A stretch of 64,000 bases of DNA from an uncultured bacterium. Lineage in GTDB: Bacteria > Bacteroidota > Bacteroidia > Chitinophagales > Chitinophagaceae. Shown here piece after piece: positions 1 to 8,814 of the stretch. The translations under genes and the position numbers were made by a program. How positions within the stretch are numbered: the stretch's first letter is position 1; the number at the start of each line of letters is the position of its first letter. The stretch spans positions 1 through 64,000 of the forward strand of contig CAIKEH010000046.1 of assembly GCA_903826405.1 (NCBI GenBank), written 5' to 3'. The notes under the pieces are model-generated. The model was not told where the DNA came from and did no database searches. It was given only the letters and a program-made list of their open reading frames with translations.

Positions 1-195
1 ATTGCTTTGATTTCCTGTGCATTATAATTTTAAGGCCCATTAGCCTAACACCCTTCTGTACTATTTGAAGAGAAATACTTCATTTCAATCCTTGGAAGCA
101 CTCCTGTTGTTTTTAGGTATCACTTCAGCCTATCGATAAAATTCATCGATATATGATGATTTATCGTTAACTAAGTGCTTATAAAGGGTAATAAC

Positions 196-294
196 TATTT
201 TAAAATATATCTTATTAAACACCTTATTTGCAATATCGATTCGCAAGAAACGTTATTTTAAAGGGTATTGTTTAGATATATTTTAAAATATATC
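196..294. repeat. duplicated TATTTTAAAATATATC element, possible operator
   Basis: The 16-base string TATTTTAAAATATATC occurs exactly twice, at 196-211 and 279-294. The second copy is extended leftward into a perfect 20-base palindrome covering 275-294. Each copy is preceded a few bases upstream by AAAGGGTA (183-190 and 260-267). The second copy ends 11 bases before the TTTG box of the promoter at 306-335. A palindromic repeat so close to a promoter suggests a dimeric regulator site. This is inference; chance is possible in such AT-rich DNA. Confidence 0.4.
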
Positions 295-305
295 CTTTAG
301 ATCGC

Positions 306-335
306 TTTGATATTGTAGGTTACTTGCTATCTTTG
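306..335 (+). promoter_or_regulatory. Bacteroidota-type promoter, TTTG-N18-TATCTTTG
   Basis: TTTG at 306-309 and TATCTTTG at 328-335, separated by 18 bases, match the consensus of the Bacteroidota primary sigma factor (TTTG near -33, TAnnTTTG near -7). Transcription would start near 339-340 and read toward the repeat protein at 541, leaving a leader of about 200 bases, or would make an independent small RNA. Confidence 0.6.
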
Positions 336-496
336 CATCGCCATCTGAAAGCTCTGCCTGAGCAAGTATTATTCTCCTTTTTTGTAAAGGAGTATGCCAA
401 TGTTTCGATCGTATACCAAAACACATTGCTAGATACCATTAATCATGATAGTTGGCCATTTATAGTAATATGCATAACATAGTAGTTTAAATCCTG

Positions 497-504
497 TACC
501 TTTA
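497..504 (+). promoter_or_regulatory. possible second -7 box, TACCTTTA
   Basis: TACCTTTA is one base off the TAnnTTTG consensus and would start a transcript near 508, about 30 bases before the ATG at 541. No TTTG box is seen at the expected distance upstream, so this is weaker than the promoter at 306-335. Confidence 0.3.
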
Positions 505-540
505 TAAAGAAATCACGAATCCTAACACATACATTTTAAA

Positions 541-1299
541 ATGAAAAAGATCTATCATAAAGTGAACCTGGAAGCCGGGGCACTCAAACAGAAAAAAGCA
601 CCTTACCGTATCATCAACCGGATCCCCATCAAACAAGTTGCGCTCATTATCATCTTGAATTTATCGATCGCAAATTTTGGATATGCTCAGGGAGATGATA
701 CTCTTTTGAACCTGAATGCAGTTGCGGAATCAAATCAAACTTATGACAGGACAGGTGATTGTTGTCATGAAGAGAATACCGCAGATCCTAGCCTGAAAAA
801 GACAATTTGGATTGAAATGCCTTCAACAAAGATGTTGATGCGTTCGGACAGGGAAATAACATTGAATATGATACATTCCCTGCACATGAATCGACTCCTC
901 ACAATGAGCCGGATTTTGAGCCTATCCGATCAGGAAGTACAATCTTCTTTTGTCAGGGAGACCACTTTATCCAGATCTGAAATTGAGGTTTCTCTCAAGG
1001 CTGATGCCGATATCCATGATCTGTTCAATGCTGAAAACATCTCGATGTCCAACGCAAATTCGATTAGAGAAAGTGACAGGCACATACATTCATTATTTCA
1101 TTCTGAAAATTCCGCGGTCCACATTTCCAAGGATCAGGCCCTTGTTTCTGACGCGGAAATCGATATGCTTTTCGTAATGGACAATACGGTGTTGAAGATT
1201 TCTGCGAATGTCATGAAAGCTGGTGATGAAGAGATCATCAGGAACATGGATTTGGAGGGCATTGCCGACATGCGATCGAATTCTGCTCACAGAAATTGA
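541..1299 (+). CDS. exported or membrane-anchored protein with six ~25-residue repeats
   Basis: I do not recognise this family. The 252-residue protein has a basic N-terminus, a hydrophobic stretch at about residues 29-49 ending in GYAQ (signal peptide or anchor), a spacer with a Cys-Cys pair at 74-75, then six tandem repeats from about residue 100 to 244. Each repeat carries D-x-[EDH]-[IV]-x3-[FM]. The Asp falls at residues 103, 130, 155, 179, 204 and 229, a period of 24-27. Repeats 3-5 are best kept and also share Glu/Asp-Asn (E165-N166, E189-N190, D214-N215). The period and hydrophobic spacing suggest stacked helices. The gene stands alone between a regulated-looking upstream region and a strong terminator. 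A function cannot be assigned; a surface or periplasmic location is inferred from the signal only. Confidence 0.7.
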   Translation: MKKIYHKVNLEAGALKQKKAPYRIINRIPIKQVALIIILNLSIANFGYAQGDDTLLNLNAVAESNQTYDRTGDCCHEENTADPSLKKTIWIEMPSTKMLMRSDREITLNMIHSLHMNRLLTMSRILSLSDQEVQSSFVRETTLSRSEIEVSLKADADIHDLFNAENISMSNANSIRESDRHIHSLFHSENSAVHISKDQALVSDAEIDMLFVMDNTVLKISANVMKAGDEEIIRNMDLEGIADMRSNSAHRN

Positions 1300-1334
1300 A
1301 TATATCTCCCATTCCCAAATCATTTCATTCACAA

Positions 1335-1365
1335 GAAAATGGCCGGCTTTACACCGGCCATTTTC
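1335..1365 (+). terminator. rho-independent terminator after the repeat protein
   Basis: A 12-bp perfect stem (GAAAATGGCCGG at 1335-1346 pairing with 1354-1365) with a 7-base loop, followed by a T-rich tail. It lies 36 bases after the stop codon at 1299. The A-run on its other side would let it also stop minus-strand transcripts. Confidence 0.85.
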
Positions 1366-1388
1366 ATTTTCCAAGGATCGGGTCAAAC

Positions 1389-1417
1389 ACAAGGGGCACC
1401 CAACGGATGCCCCTTGT
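1389..1417 (-). terminator. terminator of the RNase P RNA gene
   Basis: A 10-bp perfect stem (ACAAGGGGCA at 1389-1398 with 1408-1417) and 9-base loop lie just past the 3' end of rnpB on the minus strand. The T-run after it is short (GTTTG), so termination strength is uncertain. Confidence 0.7.
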
Positions 1418-1424
1418 AAAAGCT

Positions 1425-1858
1425 TTCATTGCAGGCCTGTAAGCCGGATTCTGTTGCAGGTATTTGATCTCCTGCATGGCTATCATTTATCTGCCTGATC
1501 AGTTACCTGACCAGGTCAATCTGCCTACCCATTCCATTCCCATCTACTTGCGCAAACAGTGGTTTACGGGCAATAAACCTCTCCACCTGAATGGAGAAAA
1601 CGGAACCTACATGGCATTTCAGTACGCAAGGTTTACCCGTCCTGCTCATTACTGAGACGGACCGCAGGCTCTTACCCTGCATTTTCACCCTCACCTGTCT
1701 TCCTGGAGGGAAAGCAGGCAGTTATTTTCTGTGGCACTATCTGTTCCCGGCATTTACATGCGTGGGACCCGGCTATTCACCGGTACGTTGCCCTATACTG
1801 TCCGGACTTTCCTCCGACCCGCACAAAGCGGGTCCGCGATAGCCCAGCCTACAATGAA
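1425..1858 (-). ncRNA. rnpB: RNase P RNA, bacterial type A
   Basis: The catalytic RNA of ribonuclease P, which trims tRNA 5' leaders. On the minus strand the conserved GAGGAAAGTCCGGAC block lies near the 5' end (about 1800-1814). The matching 3' block, with CAGAATCCGGCTTACAGG, lies at about 1437-1454. A long-range helix closes the molecule: CATTGTAGGC at 1847-1856 pairs with GCCTGCAATG at 1427-1436 with one G-U pair, which sets the ends given here to within a few bases. The length of about 434 bases is normal for the A type. Several open frames in this stretch are accidental. Confidence 0.95.
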
Positions 1859-1923
1859 TATGTTGATGTTCATCTCAAATGAGTGATGAACCATCCTAAT
1901 TCATGAATTGAAGGTAACGAAAA

Positions 1924-2934
1924 TCACCTGTACTGGAAGTATATCTCCGTAGCCCCATATCCAAAGGAAGGATGATATTGGTTCACGAAATACCTTACTT
2001 CTTTTCGGTGACGTAGTAATTCGTGAATTTCGTCCCGCAATACTCCTTTGCCAACACCATGTACAACAATAAATTGAGGTAGTTGATGCACCAATGCCAA
2101 TTCATAATATTTGTCGAAGACTTTGAGTTGAAGATCCAATATGGAAAGGCTGTCCATACCTTGCCACTGGTCCGTCAACTTTTCGACATGTAGATCCACC
2201 ACGGTTCTTGCGGTGATGGATTCGCCCTTGATTTGTTTTGAAGTGGGAATCACTTTCAGGCCCTCGAATTCAGCAAAATCATCCACATTCTTGGATGGGT
2301 AATTGTTGTATAACAGGTAGGAAAAATGAGCTTCATTTTTTTGAAGCGTTTCGGAAATCCTCTGAAAAAGATGCTTGGGTTTCAATTTGAGCACAGCTTC
2401 AAAATGGCTTGCCTTTGTATGATCCTTCTCCTTCAGCATGAAATCAAATTCAAATCTCGGTGAATCGTTCAATTGATCCAACGATACATCATGCAGATAA
2501 AATTCATTCCAGGGTCCTATGGCATTCCTGAGATCAAAATCTTTCTCCCCCATGAAACGAAGGTGGTATGTGAATGTCAAATCATCACCTGTCTGATTGG
2601 TCAAATAAAGTTTGAAGTGGTCCACCACTTCATCATCGAATACATCCTTATCAAAAATCGGGAAAAAGAGTAAACTGACCCCATTGGGAACCCCTTGGCG
2701 CGGCTTGTTTTTTTCTTGCCTGATCTCTTCGAGTAAGATTCTGTGTTTCTTATCTGGAAAGACTTTATTTTCCGTGAAACGCTTGAAATAGGGGAAGTCC
2801 ACTTGGTCAGCATAGACAGGGAACTGTACACCATTTACCTCGACCATGAGCATTTTATCATTGATGAAGTCGATTATTTCTCCTTCTTCTTCGGAATGAA
2901 GCAGTATGACTTTATCGCCTATCTGGAATTTCAT
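1924..2934 (-). CDS. DUF2027 and Smr domain protein
   Basis: 336 residues. The N-terminus (about 1-70) is the small beta domain typical of Bacteroidota DUF2027 proteins (IGDKVILLHSEEEGEI), the middle is a beta-rich part, and the last 90 residues form an Smr domain with VVDLHVEKL near 245 and the HGVGKG motif near 293. Smr domains are linked to nucleic-acid nicking or ribosome rescue in MutS2-type proteins, but this protein has no MutS ATPase part, so the exact role is open. It is the last gene of the long minus-strand operon and lies 18 bases after the permease gene. Confidence 0.88.
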   Translation of the reverse strand: MKFQIGDKVILLHSEEEGEIIDFINDKMLMVEVNGVQFPVYADQVDFPYFKRFTENKVFPDKKHRILLEEIRQEKNKPRQGVPNGVSLLFFPIFDKDVFDDEVVDHFKLYLTNQTGDDLTFTYHLRFMGEKDFDLRNAIGPWNEFYLHDVSLDQLNDSPRFEFDFMLKEKDHTKASHFEAVLKLKPKHLFQRISETLQKNEAHFSYLLYNNYPSKNVDDFAEFEGLKVIPTSKQIKGESITARTVVDLHVEKLTDQWQGMDSLSILDLQLKVFDKYYELALVHQLPQFIVVHGVGKGVLRDEIHELLRHRKEVRYFVNQYHPSFGYGATEIYFQYR

Positions 2935-2952
2935 GCGTATTTCTTGATCGTA

Positions 2953-4635
2953 TCATGATCCTTTTCGCGTCGCCAGTTTACTGTTCTTGTAACCAAAAAG
3001 AAAATAGATAGATAAACCGATGGCCATCCAGCCAAAAAATACGATCCAACTTTTAACCGGGATCTCAATGAGCAGGTAAAGGCAACATAATACGCCGATG
3101 ACCGGTATCAAAGAATAATTCCTCAGGAAACTGAATACTGCCATTAAAAAGAAACAGATCATAAAGATCAGAAAAAGGAATTCCTGATGTTCTTCATGTG
3201 CAATTTGTCCGAATGCCGTTGAAATCCTGACTTTGCTGAACCATGCGAATATCAGGAAGACAATCGGAATAATCCATTTCGCATTGATATAAGGCAGACT
3301 GAATTTACCTGGTTCTTTCTTGATCCTCGGAAGAATCAGAACCCCCCCACTGACTAAAACAAAAGCAAAAAGAGTACCGATACTGGTCAAATCGGTCATG
3401 AGTTTATCGTCGACAAAAAGAACGAGACCCCCTACTAGAATGCCCGTCCAGATGGTAGCGATGGCAGGTGTTTTGTATTTAGGGTGTATGCGTCCAAAGG
3501 ATTCAGGAAGCAGTCCATCTCTACTCATGGCCATCCAGATTCTGGGTTGCCCCAGTTGAAACACAAGCAATACACTGGATGCAGCAATCACCGCGCTGAC
3601 TGAAATGATGAAACCGACCTTCTTCATGTTGATTTTATCAAATACATATGCCAGTGGATCAGTAACACCTTCGAATTCTTTGTAATTGACCAGACCGGTG
3701 ATGACCATTGCGGTAACAACATAAATAACAGTGCAGATGATCAGTGAATAGATCATTCCGCGTGGAAGGTCTTTTTGTGGATTAGCACATTCCTCTGCGG
3801 TTGTGGATATGGCGTCGAATCCTATATAGGCGAAAAAAACCGCGGAAACTCCTTTCAGTACCCCTCCTATTCCATTGGGCATGAATGGGGTCCAGTTGGC
3901 GGTGGTTCCTTCTGAGAAAATATACCAGAAACCGATCAAAGCCACCAATGCCAGTATGAACAATTTCATAATTACCATCATATTCGCTGTCTTCTTGCTT
4001 TCCTGGATACCAATGAACACCAGCCAAGTTATGAATACGACGATGAGAAAGGCTGGAAAGTTGATGATGAATGGGATACCTAATATCTTGGGAGCTTGTT
4101 GATATATAAGCCCCGCCGTAGGCTGTCCTTTCGCAATAGCTTCATCATATGCGAAGCCGGCAGTCTGATAACCTGTGGTCAGCCAACCGGGCAGGTTGAT
4201 CCCAAAAGCATGAAGTACATTATTGAAATAAGCACTCCATGAAATAGCCACTACGATATTGCCGATGGCATATTCAAGTATCAACGCCCATCCAATGATC
4301 CAGGCTATGAGTTCTCCAAAGGTCACATATGAATATGTATAAGCACTTCCGGACACAGGAACACGGGAAGCGAATTCAGCATAACATAGTGCGGAGAACC
4401 CACAGGTTACGGCAGTGATCAGAAAAAGAAAAATGACACCCGGTCCACCTGCAAAAGCAGCTGACCCGATTGTGGAAAAAACACCCGCTCCAATCACTGC
4501 AGCTATACCCATGAAGGTGAGATCCTTGACGCCTAGAACCTTGTTCATGTTATGACCATGCGTATCGTTCGATCCGGATTGAGCTTCCCTAAGTATACGA
4601 TCTATGGATTTTCTGCGAAATAGTGAATGGGACAT
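2953..4635 (-). CDS. APC-family amino-acid permease (cationic amino-acid transporter type)
   Basis: 560 residues with 12 or more hydrophobic segments. The first membrane segment has the APC signature (GIAAVIGAGVFSTIG at about 42-56), used for binding the amino-acid backbone. The length and the soluble N-terminus (RRKSIDRILREA) match the YfnA/CAT branch of the APC superfamily, which moves amino acids across the inner membrane. Which amino acid cannot be read from the sequence. The gene lies 64 bases after the polyprenyl synthase gene and may have its own start signal. Confidence 0.88.
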   Translation of the reverse strand: MSHSLFRRKSIDRILREAQSGSNDTHGHNMNKVLGVKDLTFMGIAAVIGAGVFSTIGSAAFAGGPGVIFLFLITAVTCGFSALCYAEFASRVPVSGSAYTYSYVTFGELIAWIIGWALILEYAIGNIVVAISWSAYFNNVLHAFGINLPGWLTTGYQTAGFAYDEAIAKGQPTAGLIYQQAPKILGIPFIINFPAFLIVVFITWLVFIGIQESKKTANMMVIMKLFILALVALIGFWYIFSEGTTANWTPFMPNGIGGVLKGVSAVFFAYIGFDAISTTAEECANPQKDLPRGMIYSLIICTVIYVVTAMVITGLVNYKEFEGVTDPLAYVFDKINMKKVGFIISVSAVIAASSVLLVFQLGQPRIWMAMSRDGLLPESFGRIHPKYKTPAIATIWTGILVGGLVLFVDDKLMTDLTSIGTLFAFVLVSGGVLILPRIKKEPGKFSLPYINAKWIIPIVFLIFAWFSKVRISTAFGQIAHEEHQEFLFLIFMICFFLMAVFSFLRNYSLIPVIGVLCCLYLLIEIPVKSWIVFFGWMAIGLSIYFLFGYKNSKLATRKGS

Positions 4636-4699
4636 GCCATCTTGTTTAATTTGAACAAGTTAATGAATTTTATCTATGCGGAGATGCGGGAAACTGGGT

Positions 4700-5671
4700 C
4701 TACTTCTCCCTATGAACCAGAAGTGAAGAGAGTTGACGTAATGGTTGTTTACGATTGTTGAGCACGGCGACTTCTTCGAGGTGATTTTCCGCCTGATTGA
4801 TATATCTTTCTTTGAGTTCCATGGCCCAGGCATCCACTCCACAGTCTCTGAAGATCGCCACTACTCTTTCAACTTTGTCGGATCCATCAGAATTCAATTG
4901 TCGTAGTAATTCCTCCCTTTGAACGCCTTGCACGGTTTCCAATGCATGTAACAGAAGGAAGGTCTTTTTATTGGCAATAATATCACCACCGATCTGTTTT
5001 CCAAATTTTTCAGGATCGCCGAAAGCATCCAGGTAATCGTCCTGAACTTGAAACGCAAGGCCGAGTTTACGTCCGAACTCATAAAGATGTTTCTGATTGT
5101 CCTCTCCCGCCCCGCCTAAAACTGCCCCCATTTGTAGAGTGGCGGCAAGTAGTACGGAAGTTTTGAGGGATATCATGTTCAGGTATGCATCAAAACTGAC
5201 TTTATCAGATTTCTCAAAATCCATATCCAGTTGTTGTCCTTCACATACCTCACTGGCAGTTCGATTGAATATTTGTATGATCTTTTTAGCATAATGACCA
5301 TCAATTCGATTCAATTGTTCATAGGCAGCAACGAGCATCACATCCCCGCTTAATAATGCGGTTGGTTCTCCATATTTGGCATGAACTGTTGGTTTGCCCC
5401 TGCGCAATGGGGCCTTATCCATGATATCATCATGAATAAGCGTGAAATTATGGAACAACTCTACTGCAGAGGCCAAAGCAAAGGCATCAGGATGAAGATC
5501 ATCAAAAAGTTCATTTCCCATCAGTGCCATCACGGGGCGTACCCTTTTACCACCCAAGGAAAGAAAATACTCCCCTGGATCATATAAAGTAGAAGGATCT
5601 GCCGGAAAATGACGCTGGTTGAAATGCTTTTCGAACCTGATCAATAAATCTTCGAATTGATTCATATTCAT
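4700..5671 (-). CDS. short-chain polyprenyl diphosphate synthase
   Basis: 323 residues, all-helical prenyltransferase family. Both aspartate-rich motifs are present: DDIMD at 81-85 (followed by RRGKPTVH) and DDYLD at 211-215, which bind Mg2+ and the allylic diphosphate. Phe76 sits at the fifth position before the first motif, which in this family usually limits products to C15-C20, so farnesyl or geranylgeranyl diphosphate is more likely than an octaprenyl chain. Either of two nearby ATG codons (5671 or 5665) may start it. It follows rnr by 30 bases in the same operon. Confidence 0.87.
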   Translation of the reverse strand: MNMNQFEDLLIRFEKHFNQRHFPADPSTLYDPGEYFLSLGGKRVRPVMALMGNELFDDLHPDAFALASAVELFHNFTLIHDDIMDKAPLRRGKPTVHAKYGEPTALLSGDVMLVAAYEQLNRIDGHYAKKIIQIFNRTASEVCEGQQLDMDFEKSDKVSFDAYLNMISLKTSVLLAATLQMGAVLGGAGEDNQKHLYEFGRKLGLAFQVQDDYLDAFGDPEKFGKQIGGDIIANKKTFLLLHALETVQGVQREELLRQLNSDGSDKVERVVAIFRDCGVDAWAMELKERYINQAENHLEEVAVLNNRKQPLRQLSSLLVHREK

Positions 5672-5701
5672 TCTTTACCCGGCAGGAGGGTTTCTCCATA
5701 C

Positions 5702-7741
5702 TCAGGATTTCTTCAATTTCGATTTCTTTTTCCTGGACAATTCAGGCAAGTCATCTTGTGTGATACCCAATACCCATTCAAAATCCAGTTGTCGCTTGGT
5801 CAGGTTGGCAGCAATAACCCGGATTCTGACCCGATCTCCCATCCTGAAAGTTCTTCCACTCCTGCGACCTACCAGACAATAATCAGTTTCCACATGTCTG
5901 AATTCGTCATATTCAAGCAGACTGACAGCACTGATAAGACCCTCGCATTTATGTTCGACAGTTTCTGCCCAGAATCCAAAACTGGCAACACCGCTGATGA
6001 TGGCATCAAACTCCTCACCTAGGAAGTTTTTCATGTATTCCACCTGCTTGTATTTATTGGCGGCTCTTTCGGTTTCCATGGCCGCACGCTCACGTTCACT
6101 GCAATGCCTGCACTTTTCTTCCATTTTCTTATCTGGCTTGGGGATACCAGCTAGCACATCCGTCAAAACCCGATGTACAAGTACATCTGGATATCTCCTG
6201 ATCGGTGATGTGAAATGGGTATACTGCTCGAAGGCAAGTCCATAATGGCCAATATTCTCGGTGCTGTAGATCGCTTTTGCCATAGTTCGTATGCCCAACT
6301 GCTCAAGTACATGCTGTTCCGGTTTCCCTTGTACACTTTTCAACATGGTATTAAAGGAATTGGCTATGCCCTCGGGACTCTGGATATCAAAATGGTGCCC
6401 ATATTTGCGGGCAAAATCAATGAATGGGAGTAATTTTTCTTCACCTGGTTGATCATGAATCCGGTATGGGAAAGGAAGATTTTTTTGGTTGACTTTGATC
6501 TTTCCCACCTGTTCAGCTATGGAACGATTAGCAAGGAGCATGAATTCCTCTATGAGCTGATGCGACTCCCTGCTTTCCTTGACTACAATACCTATAGGCG
6601 TGCCTTTGTCATCAAGTTTGAATCGGACCTCCTGAGAACTAAAGTTTATAGCCCCTTCTTTGAATCGGATTTTGCGAAGCTTTTGTGCTAGTCCATTGAG
6701 AAGCAAAATCTCCTCGTCATATAATCCTTTTTCCGATTCGATGATGTCCTGAACATCTTCATATGTGAACCTGTGATTGGAGTGTATAACCGTTCTCCCC
6801 GTCCAATATTGTTTTATTTCGGCTTTTGAATTGACTTGAAAAATACAGGAAAAAGTCAATTTGTCTTCATGCGGACGAAGGGAGCAGAGTTCGTTGGAGA
6901 TCCTTTCCGGCAACATGGGAAGTACTCGATCAGGTAAATAAACTGAAGTTGCTCTCTCGTAGGCGGCATGATCTAGTTCAGTGCCGGGTTCAACGTAATG
7001 ACTCACATCGGCGATGTGAACACCGACCTCCCAGTTTCCATTCTTCAATTTCCTAATACTGATGGCGTCGTCAAAGTCTTTTGCATCTGCAGGATCTATG
7101 GTGAAAGTGAGAATTTCACGCATATCCTTCCTTTTCTGTATTTCATCAGCTCCAATCAAATCCGGGATACGTTCCGTCTCTTCAATGGCTTCTTCTGGGA
7201 ATTCGAGTGGGAACCCGTGAGATACGAGTAGTTCTTTCATCGCATAATCGTTCTCAGATTCGGCTTTGAGGATACTTACCACAGTTCCATGTGGATTTTT
7301 TTCGTTTCTGCTCCATCCGATCATCCGCACTACAACTCGATCACCGTCTTTGGCTTGATTCAAAGCAGATACCGGCACAAAAATATCAGGCATCTTTTTA
7401 TCTGTGTCGGGTATGAAAAAAGCAAAATCTTTTGTTACCTCAATATGACCGATGAATTCAACCTGTTTCCTTTCCAATATATCCATCACCTCACCTTCTG
7501 AACGACCATTTTTGTTCTCCCTGATAACACGAATTTTTACTTTATCACCATGGAATGCCTGATTGAAATGATTCGGTTTTACGATGATGTCTTGATGAAG
7601 TGATTCCACCACTACGAACCCCATTCCTGAACGGGAAACGTCCAATATTCCCGTGAGGCTTTGCCCACCGGTTCTGGATTTTTTTTTCTGACTGTTTTTC
7701 CTGCCCATATGATTATTAACCTTACTGCTAAGCCAGTTCAT
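5702..7741 (-). CDS. rnr: ribonuclease R
   Basis: 679-residue 3'-5' exoribonuclease of the RNB family, which degrades structured RNA in the cytoplasm. In order: N-terminal OB/cold-shock domains (about 30-200), the RNB catalytic domain with TIDPADAKDFDDA (four metal-binding Asp) near 217-229 and HIADVSHYVEPGT near 245, and a C-terminal S1 domain (about 575-660) with a short Lys-rich tail. Length is slightly under the E. coli enzyme, as is common in Bacteroidota. Its ATG overlaps the lpxK stop by four bases (ATGA), so the two are translationally coupled. Confidence 0.95.
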   Translation of the reverse strand: MNWLSSKVNNHMGRKNSQKKKSRTGGQSLTGILDVSRSGMGFVVVESLHQDIIVKPNHFNQAFHGDKVKIRVIRENKNGRSEGEVMDILERKQVEFIGHIEVTKDFAFFIPDTDKKMPDIFVPVSALNQAKDGDRVVVRMIGWSRNEKNPHGTVVSILKAESENDYAMKELLVSHGFPLEFPEEAIEETERIPDLIGADEIQKRKDMREILTFTIDPADAKDFDDAISIRKLKNGNWEVGVHIADVSHYVEPGTELDHAAYERATSVYLPDRVLPMLPERISNELCSLRPHEDKLTFSCIFQVNSKAEIKQYWTGRTVIHSNHRFTYEDVQDIIESEKGLYDEEILLLNGLAQKLRKIRFKEGAINFSSQEVRFKLDDKGTPIGIVVKESRESHQLIEEFMLLANRSIAEQVGKIKVNQKNLPFPYRIHDQPGEEKLLPFIDFARKYGHHFDIQSPEGIANSFNTMLKSVQGKPEQHVLEQLGIRTMAKAIYSTENIGHYGLAFEQYTHFTSPIRRYPDVLVHRVLTDVLAGIPKPDKKMEEKCRHCSERERAAMETERAANKYKQVEYMKNFLGEEFDAIISGVASFGFWAETVEHKCEGLISAVSLLEYDEFRHVETDYCLVGRRSGRTFRMGDRVRIRVIAANLTKRQLDFEWVLGITQDDLPELSRKKKSKLKKS

Positions 7742-8814
7742 TTCCTGGTCTTGAAGTCAGCAATGAAGTTAGTGATTATCGAATTAAATCTTGACCTATC
7801 CTCGTACAGAAAATGAACAGTTATGGGAAGTACATAAACAGGCATCCGAGTCAATTCCTTATTGAATTTGAGGAGTCTGACTGCATCTTTTTCAGTTGTG
7901 ATAATGATCTTGTCCGGGTGTTCGATCCGACTGAAACGGAGTTCGATCTCCCTGAGATCATCAATGGTGAAAATATGGTGATCAGCAAAGAAACAGGCTT
8001 CATAGGTACTGGTTTCTTCATGCAAGTGACGGGTAAGTGGTTCCGGGTTGGCTATTCCGCACACAAGTAGAACTTCGGTGTCCTTGTTGAATCCTCCCGG
8101 TTGGCGGCTGATGATGTGGTAAGGTTGCCCATAACTGATGGAGGTGAAAAACAGGTGTTGATCAGATTTCAAGTCCAAAGCCCGGGTGATTTCTTCCTTT
8201 TCTTTTTGTGAAAGTGTGGGAGGACATTTGGTAACCATGATTATATCCGCCCTTTGTGCACTGGATGGAGAATCCCGAAGGTCGCCGGTAGGCAGAAAGA
8301 AATCATCACAATACAGATTGTTGCAATCGGTCAGCAGGATTTGTAACCCGGGTAGGATTGCCCTGTGTTGGAATGCATCATCCAATAAAATGACTTCTGT
8401 ATCAGGTCGGTCGAACAGCAATTGAGGTATAGCTTCGATCCTTTGTTCACCTACTGCAACAGATATGTCCGGATGTTTGATATGGAACTGCATGGGTTCG
8501 TCACCTATCTCCAATGCAGTTGTGGATTCGTTGGCCAAGATGTACCCTTTTGTCCTTCTTTTGTATCCTCGGCTCAACGTGGCTACCCTGTACGAATGCT
8601 TGAGTAGTGCAACAAGGTATTCGACCATGGGTGATTTGCCCGTTCCACCTACCGCGATATTGCCTATACTGACTATTGGAATGTTAAAAGAAGTAGACTT
8701 CAATATGCCTTTATCGTACAGTAGGTTCCGCAAAAAGATTATCACAGCATATATGAGTGCGAAAGGCAGCAAGAGTGCCCTGAATGAACGAAGGAAGAAT
8801 GCATTAAAATTCAT
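7738..8814 (-). CDS. lpxK: tetraacyldisaccharide 4'-kinase
   Basis: 358 residues. LpxK phosphorylates the lipid A disaccharide at the 4' position on the inner face of the inner membrane. An N-terminal membrane segment (about 11-33) is followed by the P-loop GNIAVGGTGKS (51-61). A conserved DDAFQHR occurs at about 143-149. Start overlaps the end of the cyclo-ligase gene by 11 bases, and its stop overlaps the rnr start. Its presence shows lipid A is made. Confidence 0.94.
   Translation of the reverse strand: MNFNAFFLRSFRALLLPFALIYAVIIFLRNLLYDKGILKSTSFNIPIVSIGNIAVGGTGKSPMVEYLVALLKHSYRVATLSRGYKRRTKGYILANESTTALEIGDEPMQFHIKHPDISVAVGEQRIEAIPQLLFDRPDTEVILLDDAFQHRAILPGLQILLTDCNNLYCDDFFLPTGDLRDSPSSAQRADIIMVTKCPPTLSQKEKEEITRALDLKSDQHLFFTSISYGQPYHIISRQPGGFNKDTEVLLVCGIANPEPLTRHLHEETSTYEACFFADHHIFTIDDLREIELRFSRIEHPDKIIITTEKDAVRLLKFNKELTRMPVYVLPITVHFLYEDRSRFNSIITNFIADFKTRK

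Larger units (their letters stand above)
1..540. other. AT-rich upstream region without a gene
   Basis: No convincing coding region is seen in these 540 bases. The stretch is clearly more AT-rich than the genes around it. It holds a twice-repeated 16-base element, a perfect 20-base palindrome, further short inverted repeats (for example ATCGAT flanking about 140-150) and two promoter candidates reading toward the repeat protein at 541. The segment 341-540 would be a long leader if the upstream promoter is used. It contains a small CTCCTTT/AAAGGAG hairpin near 377-395. I recognise no known RNA family in it. Confidence 0.6.

Noticed and set aside
1464-1842. Short frames on both strands
   Set aside because: They fall inside the RNase P RNA gene.
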